A DNA stretch of 64,000 nucleotides from Eleginops maclovinus (Eukaryota; Chordata; Actinopteri; Perciformes; Eleginopidae). The stretch lies in assembly GCF_036324505.1 (NCBI RefSeq), contig NC_086354.1:4942217-5006216 (forward strand). Direction: 5' to 3'. The notes under the pieces are model-generated. The model was not told the DNA's origin, searched no databases, and was given only the letters and a program-made list of their open reading frames with translations. Shown here piece after piece: positions 16,475 through 27,875 of the stretch. How positions within the stretch are numbered: the stretch's first letter is position 1; each line of letters starts with the position of its first letter. Made by a program: the position numbers and the translations under genes.

Positions 16475-17635
16475 CTACAAAAAGGCTGCTTTGCACGGGT
16501 AAGTGTTGAAATGGTACGGTTTACAAAGGAGAGCTATTTTCACGGCTGCGCAGTGAAGCCTCCCTATGAGTCCAGAGGTCTTCTGCTTCACCTGCGGGTC
16601 TGTCGCCACCTTCCACAGATTGTAAATATCCTCCACGTGACCATGTGAGGTCATCATCTGGTCATAGATACACATGTGATAGGGTGCTTTGCCCTCACCT
16701 GAGAAATAGACGTGCTCTTGCGGTGACACGCCAACAGCGTTGGCACAGATGCCCATGAACACATCGTCTATGTAAAGAGAGGCGTTTAGGGTCAGTGTGG
16801 CATGGTAGATTTTGTCCGCTACGTCCCTAGAGACGACATACCCGGCCCCGGCTGTGTAGTCAGGGTACGACAACCACTGGTACATCTCATAGGACACGTA
16901 GTACTTGCTGTCTTTGCTGCGGATTGGCGGTGCACCTCTGTGCACTCGACCAATCCAAAAGTCTGTGACGCCTCTGCTGCTCACGTTCTGCAGGTAGTTC
17001 ACCAGGTTTGGCATGTGGACGAAGATGTCATCATCAGCAGTCATGAGGAAGCGGGCGTGAGCGCAGTGGTTATGAGTCCAGTGGAACTGCATGATCAGCT
17101 TCAGTGTCAGGTTGTGGAAGGAGTCTAAGAAGTCCTGTTGGATCAAATCACCATGGAGACGGTCCTCCTTGATGAGCTGCTCCTGAAAGCCAAATCTCTT
17201 GCTCCATGAGGGTACATCTTTCCTTGCCTGAGGCGCTCCCAAGGCGAACACAACCTTTACTGTCACTCCCAGGGCATTCTGGATGTAGGTTTCATTACCC
17301 CAGGTTGATCTGATGGCGTTCCGCCTCTCAATGTTCTCTGGGGAGGTCTTGACGAAGAGGAGCAGGAGAACATCCTTGCCGACGCATTTATCAGGGTGGT
17401 CCAGCAGGTAGGGGAAGTTGCTGAAGCTTCTGGCCTGCTCCCGGGGTATGGTGAGGCTCTTGTTGATGTAGGTGAAGCTGTTGACCAGGTAGCGGTAGGA
17501 GTAGGACTTGACGTGGCTGACGACGCTGTTGTCCAGTTGCTCCCAGCAAACCATCACAACTGACAGCACCAGGCAGGTGGTCATCAGCTGCACAAACTGG
17601 CACTTTCGTATCCGGCGGAAGTTCACAAACATCAT
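16475..17635 (-). CDS. b3gnt5: Lactosylceramide 1,3-N-acetyl-beta-D-glucosaminyltransferase 5
   Basis: Golgi type II membrane enzyme that adds GlcNAc from UDP-GlcNAc to lactosylceramide, starting lacto/neolacto-series glycolipids. The 386-residue frame is in one exon (human 378). After a short basic cytoplasmic tail (RRIRKC) comes a membrane anchor around LMTTCLVLSVVMVCW, then the GT31 domain with DVLLLLFVKTSPEN, RNAIRSTWGNE, DLIQQDFLDSF-NLTLK, the DxD motif in LMTADDDIFVH, DFWIGRVHRGAPP, YPDYTAGAGYVVS, YIDDVFMGIC and FSGEGKAPYH. Two ATGs stand in tandem (17635 and 17632); the second has A at -3. The frame stays open upstream without another ATG. A splice acceptor at 17938-17939 (TCTTCTCAG) implies an upstream non-coding exon. 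Confidence 0.95.
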   Translation of the reverse strand: MMFVNFRRIRKCQFVQLMTTCLVLSVVMVCWEQLDNSVVSHVKSYSYRYLVNSFTYINKSLTIPREQARSFSNFPYLLDHPDKCVGKDVLLLLFVKTSPENIERRNAIRSTWGNETYIQNALGVTVKVVFALGAPQARKDVPSWSKRFGFQEQLIKEDRLHGDLIQQDFLDSFHNLTLKLIMQFHWTHNHCAHARFLMTADDDIFVHMPNLVNYLQNVSSRGVTDFWIGRVHRGAPPIRSKDSKYYVSYEMYQWLSYPDYTAGAGYVVSRDVADKIYHATLTLNASLYIDDVFMGICANAVGVSPQEHVYFSGEGKAPYHMCIYDQMMTSHGHVEDIYNLWKVATDPQVKQKTSGLIGRLHCAAVKIALLCKPYHFNTYPCKAAFL

Positions 17636-17937
17636 GGAAGTCTTGTCACCCGTTGGCGGTGGTCCTTGTCTGGTTGGTGATGGCGGCAAAGCAGCTAGTT
17701 GTGCTTCTCCTCGCAAGGAAGGAGGGGAGTTGGAGGTCAAGAGCGTTTTTCCGGTGCCTCAGATCAGCACTTGGTGGGTCTTCCATCCTAGGCTTTCCGC
17801 ATTCAGCAGGAGGCGTAGGCGGTGGAGGGAGTCACCGGGTGTGCTGGGAAACATTCTCCATTGCCTTCGAATAACTTGAACAGTCGCCCGACAGCCGGGG
17901 ATTCATGTTTCACCCATGAAGCTATCGTCCTAGAATA
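17636..17937 (-). other. 5'UTR part of the b3gnt5 coding exon
   Basis: Bounded upstream by a strong minus-strand acceptor (polypyrimidine TTTCTCTTCTCAG ending at 17938). The region is GC-rich and carries GGTGGC and CCGCC-type runs. The partner non-coding exon was not found by eye. Confidence 0.55.
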
Positions 17938-18466
17938 CTGAGAAGAGAAAGCAATCTTAGTTTAATTGAAACATTTTAAAATACCATGCTGTGTCACCAT
18001 TACCCTTTTTGGAAGTTCATTTTTTCATGTTCTGCATTCTGTAACTGTCTAACTGATCAGCTCATGCTTTGAACTTTACCTTGAGATGTAATAAAGCACA
18101 TCGGAGCCCAACAGTGGACAAGCTCATACTTTCTTTATCCAAGGATTCAACAATTTGTAAGGGTCATAAATAAATTATGTGCCACCAAAAAATGCCCTTA
18201 ATCCCTTCAGAGTTTGAATGCAAATAGAGAATACAAACATGGTGGTTCCATGTAGTAAGTTTATGCAGTAAAACTAAATATTGTGTGGAAAAAAACTAGC
18301 GCGGTCATAAGCGTGTTTTGGAAGTAATTTGGTCTGTGTTTACATTAGCAAGAATCGCTCGCACTCAGAGCTAACGCTGTAGTGGAGAGAATCTGTGTGA
18401 AGATGCCACATACAAAAGGTCCTGTCCTTGTGGTAAACCAGCAAGAGAGAACAGTTTAGCTCCATA

Positions 18467-18700
18467 CTGTTTCAGAAATAATGCTTGATGTGGTTTTGAA
18501 CATAATATAGGGAGTAATCACGGCCGCGTTTACTGAGTTTCTGACGATAGACTGTAGACACCCTTCCCTTCGCAGAGCTCCTGCTACCATAGGGACGGTC
18601 CAAAGGGGCGTGGCCAGCAGCAGGTATTTCCATTTAAAGCAACAGACTCAGAATCAGTTCTTCAGGAACAGGGCGGAAATAGAGGGGGATGAGGCATGCT
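18467..18700 (+). mobile_element. Partial copy of the MITE-like family also at 46871-47741
   Basis: Shares ordered blocks with 47466-47690: GTTTCAGAAATAATGCT, GAACATAATAT, TAATCACGGC, GAGTTTCT, GGCGTGGCCAGC, CAGAATCAG, TTCAGGAACAGG and GAAATAGAGGGGGA. Only the right half is present. It lies upstream of b3gnt5. Non-coding. Confidence 0.7.
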
Positions 18701-18720
18701 ACAATGGGGATCTGTTTGGT

Positions 18721-20950
18721 ATCTTGAGCAAAACACTTCACCGTCATGTTTTGTTGAATATGTCCATATCGTATATTGATCAAATTTAGTATAATAAGTG
18801 ACCTTTAAATCATTTTATAATATCAGTTAAGGTTATTCTCTCTTTCTACACTCATATTCTGAGCGCAATTCATTTGCCAAAAAAGAGACAAAACAATCAA
18901 CTTAGAAAAATGAATCTGACTGACAGACTTTTGTTTTCCCCTCAACATTCTATAGCCATCGCGATTAATCACCCTCGTGAATTATTTTTGGCTGCCACCA
19001 TACCTGTCCATGGCTACACCCACTTGTATTCAGTGTTTCAGTGCAAAAGCAGTAACGTTAGCTGAAAAGTCAAACGTTAGCGGGTGGGGTGAGAGGGACG
19101 GTTCGACTGAATACAAAAGCAAACGCAGCAAATCCAAGCCGCTCTATAATGGAAGGGATTTAAGGTGCAGACCCACTAAAATCGCTGAGACTCATGGAAA
19201 GCGTTCGGACACAATGGACAGAGTCAGAGTACTTTGGCAGCACAATGCGAGACGAGAATAGCCTGCTTCCGGCCGGGCCTGGGCTAAAAGCGAGGGGGGA
19301 TCATGATGGGCCCGGGGGCCTGGGACTCCCACCGCACCCCGAGAGCTTTTTAAACATCATTGGATGGCCCGCACCTAATGGGGTCACTGGCCCAGAATGT
19401 CTCTTTTCTCAGTGTGCCTGATAATAAGAGCCTCACCTCTGTTTCACTTCTAAACCCAGTTCTTTGTTTAATAATGCAGGGCAGTATACTATGCTTTACA
19501 CTCATGTAAAGCTTCTTCAGTTAAAATGTCCTGCTCCTGTTAATGATCTGACTAGAGGTGATGCTTTTTTATGGTCTGTATGGAGATAAGCATATACCTG
19601 CTGGACCCTGGCCAACACGTTGTATAGGAACCTAAGAGTATTACGTAATACCTTATAAAACATTATCTTTGAAGCGTTGGTTCACCCAAATTGTAAAAAA
19701 AAAACATATTTTCACTTTCCATAGGGGTAAAAACAAGTTGCTGTTGCCACAACATTCAAGCTCAATACATGGAGGTAGTGGCAGAGCTCCAAGAGTAACA
19801 CAATCATCAATGTAATTCAGTTAGTTGGTTGGAATTTGGGTGGACTGGCCTTTAAAAAGACGAGGTATGTCCAGCTGTCCAAACCTGTAACACGCCTTTT
19901 TTTGCCTCCTGCATTTACACATGCCACATTTGCCATTTAAATATTTTATATCACACTCTTTTTTTGCAATACAATCTTTTGTTTCAAACTTGTGGGGAGT
20001 AATGCAAACCCCCTTTTGCTGAGGAAGTATAACACAAAAGATAGTTAAGAGAAGTGAGAGCGTGACAGGTGCAGAGTGTCATTGGACAAAAATGTAGCTG
20101 TTTAATTACTAAAGCCTTTTCCCGGCATAGAATTCTACCTCATATACTTTAATGTATCCCTTTCCTCAAGAAGTATTTCCACTTTCTTGATATCATTATT
20201 AGATAGTTTGTTTTAGTAGTGTATAGTAGCTCATTGACTGAAGGTGTGCCCCTTTACGTCCTGTTAAAATTCCACTGTTCCAAATTGAGAACAAATACAA
20301 CTGTGAATCCTGTCCCCTCTGTCTCAGCTGCATCTAAAACAAGTGCTATGAGAGTGTACCACATCACTAGCATATTTCTAAAGTCACCATTCGTATAAAT
20401 AGATTTGAAACACACAGAGGGGAGGGAGGCAAGGGAAAATCACACTATCACTCGAACTGATCACTAACACTCACCGGTAAAAAAAAAGAAGAATGACAGA
20501 ATGTGTTTGAATCCAAGCAACAGTGTCCTTTTTCCAACGAGTCTTCCCTTCTGAGCCGATCCTCCTCTTTGTTTGAAGTTTACTTTTCCTCAGCTGACAG
20601 GAGGTCCACAGTGTGTCAGAAGAAGCCACTTTTACCCTTTCAAACTGCTGTTGAGTATGAATCGGTGTTTCCTGATCCTCTCCTGCCCTGTGTGTGTGTA
20701 GACTGTAAGTTAATTGTTCATGTGGTGGTTGCCTTGGTTCTACCCCCTCCCTTTTCTCTTTCAGTGTGGGGGTGGTCTGCATTCAGGGTGGGTGGATGTA
20801 GAGTGAAGGGGGAGGAAATGATGAGAGGTAGTCCTGCCCTCCTGCCTCATTTTTGTGCTCTGCCTGTTGACACCTAAAAGGTGGGAGGAACATCTGAGTC
20901 AAGCAGATGTATTCTTTCAAATCTCTAGACCAAATTTTTTAAAATCCTGC
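18721..20950. other. Intergenic, GC-rich patch at 19255-19400, no gene seen
   Basis: Most of this stretch is AT-rich and unremarkable. A GC-rich patch near 19255-19400 contains several GGGCC and CCCGGG-type runs and could be regulatory or an upstream b3gnt5 exon, but no donor or acceptor pair could be fixed. Open frames here show no family resemblance. Confidence 0.4.
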
Positions 20951-20954
20951 ATGT

Positions 20955-21475
20955 CAAGGTAAGTTTATTTATTAAGCAACTTTTCAACACGAGGCAATTC
21001 AAAGCGCTTTACAAAAATGAAATACATTAAGAACATTAAGAAATAGTGTAGCAGAAACACATTACAAAAACAGCACATAAAACAAGCTAATGTATAAAAT
21101 ACATGAATAAAATGTACAGCACAGTGTTAGATATGAAAAGTTCAATTAAAGGCAGCGGCAAAAAGAAAACTCTTCAGCCTGGTAGTAAAAAAAAAAAGTA
21201 AAAGTAAGAGTAGCAGCGGCCCTGCAGGGTTCTGGGAGTTTGTTCCAGATATTTGGAGCATAATAACTGAACGCTGCTTCTCCTTGTTTAGTTCTAAGTC
21301 TGGGGACAGAAAGCTGACCCGTTCCAGAAGACCTGAGAGTTCTGGATGGTTCATAATGTAGCAAGAGATCACAAATGTATTTTGGGCCTAAACCATTCAA
21401 TGCTTTATAAACCAGCAGCAGAACTTTGAAATCAATTAAGTTAAGATCTATTTCCTGGGTTTTGATGGAAGACGT
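20955..21475 (-). mobile_element. L2-type LINE 3' fragment
   Basis: On the minus strand the sequence encodes the very end of an L2-like polymerase: LSVPRLRTKQGEAAFSYYAP then NIWNKLPE, with degraded sequence after it. The 3'UTR end contains the AAAGCGCTTTGAATTGCC block and an AATAAATAAA run. The 24.7-27.9 kb LINE ends in a similar AAAGCGCTTACAAATAAA block. A 5'-truncated dead copy. Confidence 0.7.
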
Positions 21476-21479
21476 GAAG

Positions 21480-24400
21480 CTGTTGGTAAATGTTCATATT
21501 TATAATAACAATCAGAAAATCCTTATTATTCCAAATTTTCCGTTATTTATTTATTATATTTTGTAATATATAATATATGTATTTTTTTAAAGAACCAAAG
21601 ACTGAAATAAAGAAAAGTAAATAGTCACCGTGAGCATGATAGCATGGTTTATGGACTTCTGTTTTGAAGCCTTGAATTTGGCATTTAGATATTTTTAGGT
21701 GACCAAATTGTTACAAAAACTTTAATGAACTAAAAACACGCTGTGAAAGGGCAAAAAAACCAAACACTGACTGTAGCAATTTGTCAATCACAAGGTTTCC
21801 CCGCCCTAAAGCGTAACCTGCTTAATTGTACATTTTTCTCAAACGGTACCTAAATGAATAAAAATGAACATCATTCTGTCAGCGATCAACAACATAGACT
21901 CATTAGGAAGATGTTCAAAGACAGTTCACCCCAGAAAGCATTGTTCAGATCCTGTGTGAAACCAGATGTCAACTTTGACTTTTGTTTTTTCAACTTACCA
22001 CTTCAGTGATGCTCACTTCCACTGTTATTGTTACCCCAACCATGACATTTTATTAACCTACCTAAATATCTTCTTCATTGCAGGGGCATATGTGCACTGA
22101 TCTTGTTGGCTGGACTTTCCATGGAAACTCCCTAGAAAAATTCCCCAGAAAGTCCTTTTACCAACTTATTTTCATTAGATATCTATTCTTTGAGGGTACA
22201 TAGACTTTTCAGGTGTGCTAAAGACATTCCTTGTTCTAGGATGACCCTTCCACTCATTACTACTACACACTCAATTTGACCGAAACGTGACAAAAGCTAC
22301 CCAGTTAAGGCGTATCCATGTCCCATTTCCGTGTCTTTATGGATTAGGCCGTGTATGAGGAACCATGTGTAAAGAATTCCTGGTGGTTTTTCTCTACTCA
22401 TTTTCCATTCAGTGCAGGCAGACACAAACTAGCAGGCTCCAAACTGACAAACCTCCTTCCATGCAGCTGCTGAGTTTCACCTGAGAGTTTAGCAAGTGGT
22501 GCAGTAGATGGATATCTAAAAATATACTAAGTGACCTGATTAGGAGAAATGCTTGTCAGGAGGTCACGGATGTCGGAGACTACAGTACAAGACAGTCAGG
22601 CCCTGCTGAGCACATGACTCATAATGCATCATGGGATTTTACAAGGAAAGTGTACAAAAAGAGGTATGTTAACCTTGTGTGCACACTTTCTCACAGACAT
22701 CTCATTTTTGCGGAACTTGTTTCAGTTGATTGTAATATTTTTTGAAAGATTTATACAATTTTAACATGATGTGCATGGAAAAAGTTTTAGTTGCTGTCAT
22801 GATTCACGCTCTTGTTCCCTTCCTCTTACAATAATGCACACTTGAGTTTAGCTGAACACTTTTCTGATGATTTCATACTTCAATTAAATCTGTTGTGTAA
22901 ATTATAAGGATAACTCCCAACTGTTAATAATGTGTATGTATATGTATATACCAACTGTAAGAAGTTCATATTTCTTCAATGCAAAACTCAAGTGGAGCAA
23001 CTGCTCGGAAGATGTTTTAGGTATTCATATTTCTGTGTCTAACATATCTAGATAAGATAAATTACAACTGCAGGGTTGCACAAAAGAGACTTACCTGTAA
23101 CTCGATCCAGTGCATTCCTTAAGAACCTTTTTTTTTTAATGTGCAACAGACGACTTGTGATCATTCAAAAACGCTGGAACATTCTCAGGCAGATAATATG
23201 ACATTTTAAACATAAATAAATAAATAGACAACTTAATTTATTTTAAATACTAACAAGATACAAAAAACATACAGAAACATAATTTTAGAACATACATTTA
23301 TTTTAGAATCATTTTAGTTTGAATGGCTATTATTGGAATACTACTGAGACTTTTTTTAAAGGGTGCATTGAACTCTTGGTTGGGTTAGTATCACCCTCCA
23401 GACACCCCAGTGTTAATGGATACAGATCCATTTGAATAGGAGATGGATGGGACTACTATCAATTCCGTACTATCAATTTAGCTTTATGTGTGGTCAGATA
23501 TGCAGTGTAGTTTAATTTGAATCAATTCAGCTATTCCAAATTGAAATGCAACAAAAACATCCACTTAGCAAGTAGTGCACCTACTACAAGGCGTCAGAAA
23601 TGGCTGTCAATTACAAAAATAAAAGCATAGTTAAAACATAGTTTCAGTTAACGTTCTTCCTGCTTTTTCCTAACTGTATTTTCTTTCTGAGATGAGACAT
23701 TTAATATTTTAATACCTGGCTTTGAAACTATTTTCAGTTTACAGCTCCAATAAAACTCCATAATCTTTTAATTGAAGTCATTTTACTACTGACTTCTCTT
23801 TACACTGTTTGGGCTCATTACTATTTTTGTTCACTCATTTTATTTAATTTGATGGTCTGTTTTCTGTTATGATAATCCTGAGTTAATAGTTTAGATATTA
23901 TAATGTTCAACCCAGTCATATGAAGTGAAGGTTGTTTATCTTTCAAATATGACATTTGAACACTACCCTGAAAATAAACAAAAGACTGGTAGAACTTGTC
24001 CTGCAACATGGATGTGTTGATAGAAAAAGTGTGTATGATTTGTTCTGAACTAATGTTGATGGCTACTAAAATAACGAAGGGAGACGTCCGTTCATTTCAG
24101 ATGTTTACTAAAAATAAAGAACTTAACATATTTACAGCGAGTGGTTGGCTTGAATTGTCAGCATCCTTAACAACATAAAACAATGGCCGCTGTACGACCT
24201 ACAACACTGCGTATGTGACGTAACACGCACAATGTCCCATGGGTAATGAAGTCCATTTCAAGTCCATTTCCCAATTTAAATGACCTAAAGTCCCTTTTTA
24301 ATCTAATCCCATATCTGAAACATGAACTGTTATTCTTAACACTTACTTATAAATTGACTAACTTATTAAATGTTGCTTTTAACTATTCCTTTTAAATCAT

Positions 24401-24660
24401 CTGTTCTAAATAAATTCTCTTCCTAACAAATAAATTCACAACATGATTCAGCAATAACACTAAATAGAGGATACGAAAGCGAACCTATAAAGATGTCAAT
24501 GAAAGCAAAAAAGGTGCCGTTTTAATCTGACATTGCATAAGTTTAAAGCTTGTATAAGGTTTTTAAACCTTTAACAAGTAGTCTAGAGTTAACAACTTCC
24601 TTTGTTAAATGTTGAATATTTTGTAGAAAAAAAATCATTTTATTGTCCTATAAAATATAT
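21480..24660. other. Intergenic, no gene seen
   Basis: AT-rich sequence with no recognisable coding block, splice-bounded exon or RNA gene. No clear transposon ends were seen. Confidence 0.5.
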
Positions 24661-24670
24661 AAATTGAATT

Positions 24671-27661
24671 GGGAAAGCTGCTGCTTTCCCAATTCAACCC
24701 ATCATCTCAGTCAGACCCCTCTGCCCCAACTGGGTCACCTCTGTCAACAAGAATAAACCCCCATCAAAACATTCAAAACGGTCCAAATCCAACCTCCGCC
24801 CACTCCCCCACTCCTCACATCCAAACTCACAGCAGCATTCCCTTAAACTGGCTTTACTAAACATCCGTTCACTCAACAACAAGGCACTCATTTTAAACGA
24901 ATTCATCACCGATAATAACCTGGACTTTCTCTGCATTACCGAAACATGGCACAAACATCTGGACTATTTCACACTCAATCAAGCCACCCCCTCTGGATAC
25001 ACATACATTGATCTCCCCCGTCACACCGGAAGAGGTGGTGGTGTAGCCTCAATCCATAAAAACACATACAAAATCACCACCATACCCACCCCTCCCGTTC
25101 TATCTTGCGAAAATATTGCTTTCAAACTCTCTGGTCCCGCCCCCCTGGTCATTGCAGTCATTTATCGCCCCCCCAAGCACAACCCATCCTTTCTCTCTGA
25201 CTTCTCTGACCTTGTCACACAGCTCACATCCACCTCACCCTCAGTTCTTCTCCTCGGAGACTTCAACTTCCATATTGACAATAAAAACTGCAAACATGCC
25301 TCTGAATTTCTGGAACTACTGGACTGCCTCAATTTCACTCAACATGTCAACTTCCCCACACACAATCATGGCCACACCCTGGACTTGGTTTGCTCTACCG
25401 GGCTCACATTCCAACAACTCTCCAGCATCAACCTCCACATCTCCGATCACCTGGCTATCACCATGGACATCCATCTCCCCACCCCCCTCCCCAAGATCAA
25501 ACGCACAATATCCTTCAGAAACCTCAAATCCATCTCCCCCCAAGACTTCTCAGCCTCTCTTTCCACCATTCTGTCCACCTACCCTCCCCCGCTGTCCACT
25601 GACCCCGTTGACCTCGTTAACTACTACAACAAATCTCTCTCCTCCTGTCTTGATCAACTGGCTCCCATCAAATCCAAATCTGTCACATTCACACACTCTG
25701 CCCCCTGGTACAGCCCTGATCTCCGCCACATGAAAACCCGCAAGCGCCAACTCGAACGTCTCCATAAAAAAACCGGTTTAACAGTCCATCTCCAAGCCTA
25801 CACAGATCACCTTCTACAGTACAAAGCCGCCCTCAACACTGCCCGCTCCGCATACTACTCAAACCTCATTCACACCGGCTCAAACAACCACAAGGCTCTC
25901 TTTTCCACTGTTAACAAACTTCTAAACCCCATCGACAACATCTCGAACTCCTTTACCGTAGATAAATGCAATTCTTTCCTCTCATTCTTCCAAACCAAAA
26001 TTGATACGATCTACAGTTCACTAACCGCCTCCCCCACCCCTCTACCCTCCGCACTCCCATCCACCCCTCTTACCTCCATACCCCTTTCCAAATTCACACT
26101 TACCTCCCCGGCCGACCTATCCAGAATCATCTCAACCATGAAAACTTCTACCTGCACATTAGATCCCATCCCATCCTCTCTTGTTAAGTACTGTTTCCCC
26201 ACCATCGCCCCACTTATTTGCAAAATCATCAACTCCTCCCTCAGCTTTCCCTCCGTTCCCCCTTCACTCAAACTAGCTGCTGTCACCCCCATCATCAAAA
26301 AACCCGGTCTAAACCCTGACATCATGAACAATTTCCGGCCCATTTCCAACCTCCCATTTCTGTCAAAAATACTGGAACGCGTCGTTGCCTCTCAAATCAA
26401 ATCCCACCTCAACAATAATGACCTCTTTGAACAATTTCAATCTGGATTTCGCACCCAACACAGCACCGAAACCGCCCTCCTCAAAATCACAAATGACCTC
26501 CTTCTCTCCTCCGACTCCGGCCTACTCTCCATTCTCATCCTCCTTGATCTCTCCGCCGCCTTCGACACCATCAACCATTCTATCCTACTCTCCCGCCTGA
26601 AATCCCTTCTCAACATCACCGACACTGCCCTCACCTGGTTACACTCCTACCTCACTGACAGAAAACAGTTCATCTATGTCAACAACTGCTCCTCCACAAC
26701 TGCTCCCCTGTCCCAAGGCGTCCCCCAGGGTTCTGTGCTTGGTCCTCTCCTCTTCATCGTCTACCTCCTTCCCCTTGGCCAAATCATCCGTCGCCCTGGT
26801 ATCCATTTCCACTGCTACGCTGACGACATCCAACTATACATTTCAACAAAATCCATCACCCCTGTAACCCACTCCATCCTGTCAAACTGCCTTTCGGAAA
26901 TTAAAACCTGGATGCAAGAAAACTTTTTACAACTAAACTACGACAAATCTGATATGATCCTCATTGGTCCAAATTCCCTCACCCAAACAGCTCAAGATTT
27001 CCACCTCACTGTCAACAACTCCACACTGTCCCCCTCCCCCCTCTGCCGCAACCTTGGTATCATCTTCGACAATAACCTCAGCTTTAACCATCACATCAAA
27101 CAAGTCACCAAAACAGCCTTCTTTCACCTCAAAAACATCTCCCGCCTCCGCCCGTCACTATCTTTCACTGCCGCCGAAACCCTGATCCACGCCTTCATTA
27201 CATCCCGCCTCGACTACTGCAACAGCATTTTCTATGGTACAACCTCCAAACTCCTCCATAAACTCCAATACATTCAAAACTCCGCCGCCCGTCTTCTCAC
27301 CCACACCCGTTCACGCGATCATATCACCCCTGTCCTCCAGAACCTCCACTGGCTCCCCGTCCCTCAGCGTATTCAATTCAAACTCCTCCTTCTCACCCAC
27401 AAAGCCCTCCACAACCAGGCCCCCTCCTACCTCACTGACCTGCTCCACCACTACACCCCTCCCCGTCACCTCCGCTCCTCTGATGCCAACCTCCTCACTG
27501 TCCCTAAAACCAAGCACAGAACCTGGGGAGACAGAGCCTTCTCCGTTGCTGCCCCTACCCTCTGGAATTCCCTCCCCAACCACATCCGTGACTGCAATGA
27601 CCTCACACTTTTCAAATCACTACTCAAAACACACCTGTTCCACTCTGCCTATAATTCTTAA
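24671..27661 (+). CDS. LINE endonuclease-reverse transcriptase, 5'-truncated
   Basis: About 996 codons remain open from 24671 to the TAA at 27659-27661. Endonuclease motifs in order: LLNIRSLNNKA, ITETWH, IYRPP, LLLGDFNFH, HGHTLDLV and ISDHLAI. Reverse transcriptase motifs: NNFRPISNLPFLSKILERV, QSGFRTQHSTETALL, LLDLSAAFDTINH, GVPQGSVLGPLLF and the catalytic YADD at 26816-26827. The C-terminal end has SAARLLTHTRSRDHITPVL, HWLPVPQRIQFKL and APTLWNSLPNHIRDC. No stop or frameshift was seen, so the copy is young, but it lacks a start codon for the endonuclease part. Such proteins bind their own RNA and reverse-transcribe it at a nicked target. Confidence 0.88.
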   Translation, partial: GKAAAFPIQPIISVRPLCPNWVTSVNKNKPPSKHSKRSKSNLRPLPHSSHPNSQQHSLKLALLNIRSLNNKALILNEFITDNNLDFLCITETWHKHLDYFTLNQATPSGYTYIDLPRHTGRGGGVASIHKNTYKITTIPTPPVLSCENIAFKLSGPAPLVIAVIYRPPKHNPSFLSDFSDLVTQLTSTSPSVLLLGDFNFHIDNKNCKHASEFLELLDCLNFTQHVNFPTHNHGHTLDLVCSTGLTFQQLSSINLHISDHLAITMDIHLPTPLPKIKRTISFRNLKSISPQDFSASLSTILSTYPPPLSTDPVDLVNYYNKSLSSCLDQLAPIKSKSVTFTHSAPWYSPDLRHMKTRKRQLERLHKKTGLTVHLQAYTDHLLQYKAALNTARSAYYSNLIHTGSNNHKALFSTVNKLLNPIDNISNSFTVDKCNSFLSFFQTKIDTIYSSLTASPTPLPSALPSTPLTSIPLSKFTLTSPADLSRIISTMKTSTCTLDPIPSSLVKYCFPTIAPLICKIINSSLSFPSVPPSLKLAAVTPIIKKPGLNPDIMNNFRPISNLPFLSKILERVVASQIKSHLNNNDLFEQFQSGFRTQHSTETALLKITNDLLLSSDSGLLSILILLDLSAAFDTINHSILLSRLKSLLNITDTALTWLHSYLTDRKQFIYVNNCSSTTAPLSQGVPQGSVLGPLLFIVYLLPLGQIIRRPGIHFHCYADDIQLYISTKSITPVTHSILSNCLSEIKTWMQENFLQLNYDKSDMILIGPNSLTQTAQDFHLTVNNSTLSPSPLCRNLGIIFDNNLSFNHHIKQVTKTAFFHLKNISRLRPSLSFTAAETLIHAFITSRLDYCNSIFYGTTSKLLHKLQYIQNSAARLLTHTRSRDHITPVLQNLHWLPVPQRIQFKLLLLTHKALHNQAPSYLTDLLHHYTPPRHLRSSDANLLTVPKTKHRTWGDRAFSVAAPTLWNSLPNHIRDCNDLTLFKSLLKTHLFHSAYNS

Positions 27662-27840
27662 CCACCACTTTTCCTAATTCTGTTTTTGTTCTGTCTGACT
27701 GTTGTATTGTGCTGTTCTATTTACAATGTATCTACTTCTCTGCGTTTTCTTGTGTTTCTGTGTTTTTAAATGTATTTTAATTACTTATTTTTCATCTGTA
27801 AAGTGTCTTTGAGTGATTGAAAAGCGCTTACAAATAAAAT

Positions 27841-27872
<32 letters not shown>

Positions 27873-27875
27873 AAC
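24671..27875 (+). mobile_element. L2-type non-LTR retrotransposon, nearly complete open frame
   Basis: A single open frame covers both an AP-endonuclease domain and a reverse transcriptase (see CDS entry), followed by a short 3'UTR with AAAGCGCTTACAAATAAA and a terminal TTA/ATT microsatellite at 27841-27871. The 5' border coincides with a perfect 15-bp-arm inverted repeat at 24664-24697. The coding strand is strikingly rich in C and poor in G. The absence of any in-frame ATG until about 25463 shows the 5' end is truncated. Clade by recall of motifs: L2 (Maui-like in fish). Confidence 0.88.

Noticed and set aside
20471..20877. Opposing frames of 103 and 124 codons upstream of the L2 fragment
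   Set aside because: No conserved motifs and no splice signals; chance open frames.
24000..24178. 60-codon frame near 24.0 kb
   Set aside because: AT-rich chance frame without any support.
25316..27583. Several antisense and shifted frames within the L2 LINE
   Set aside because: They are shadows caused by the C-rich, stop-poor composition of the LINE coding strand.
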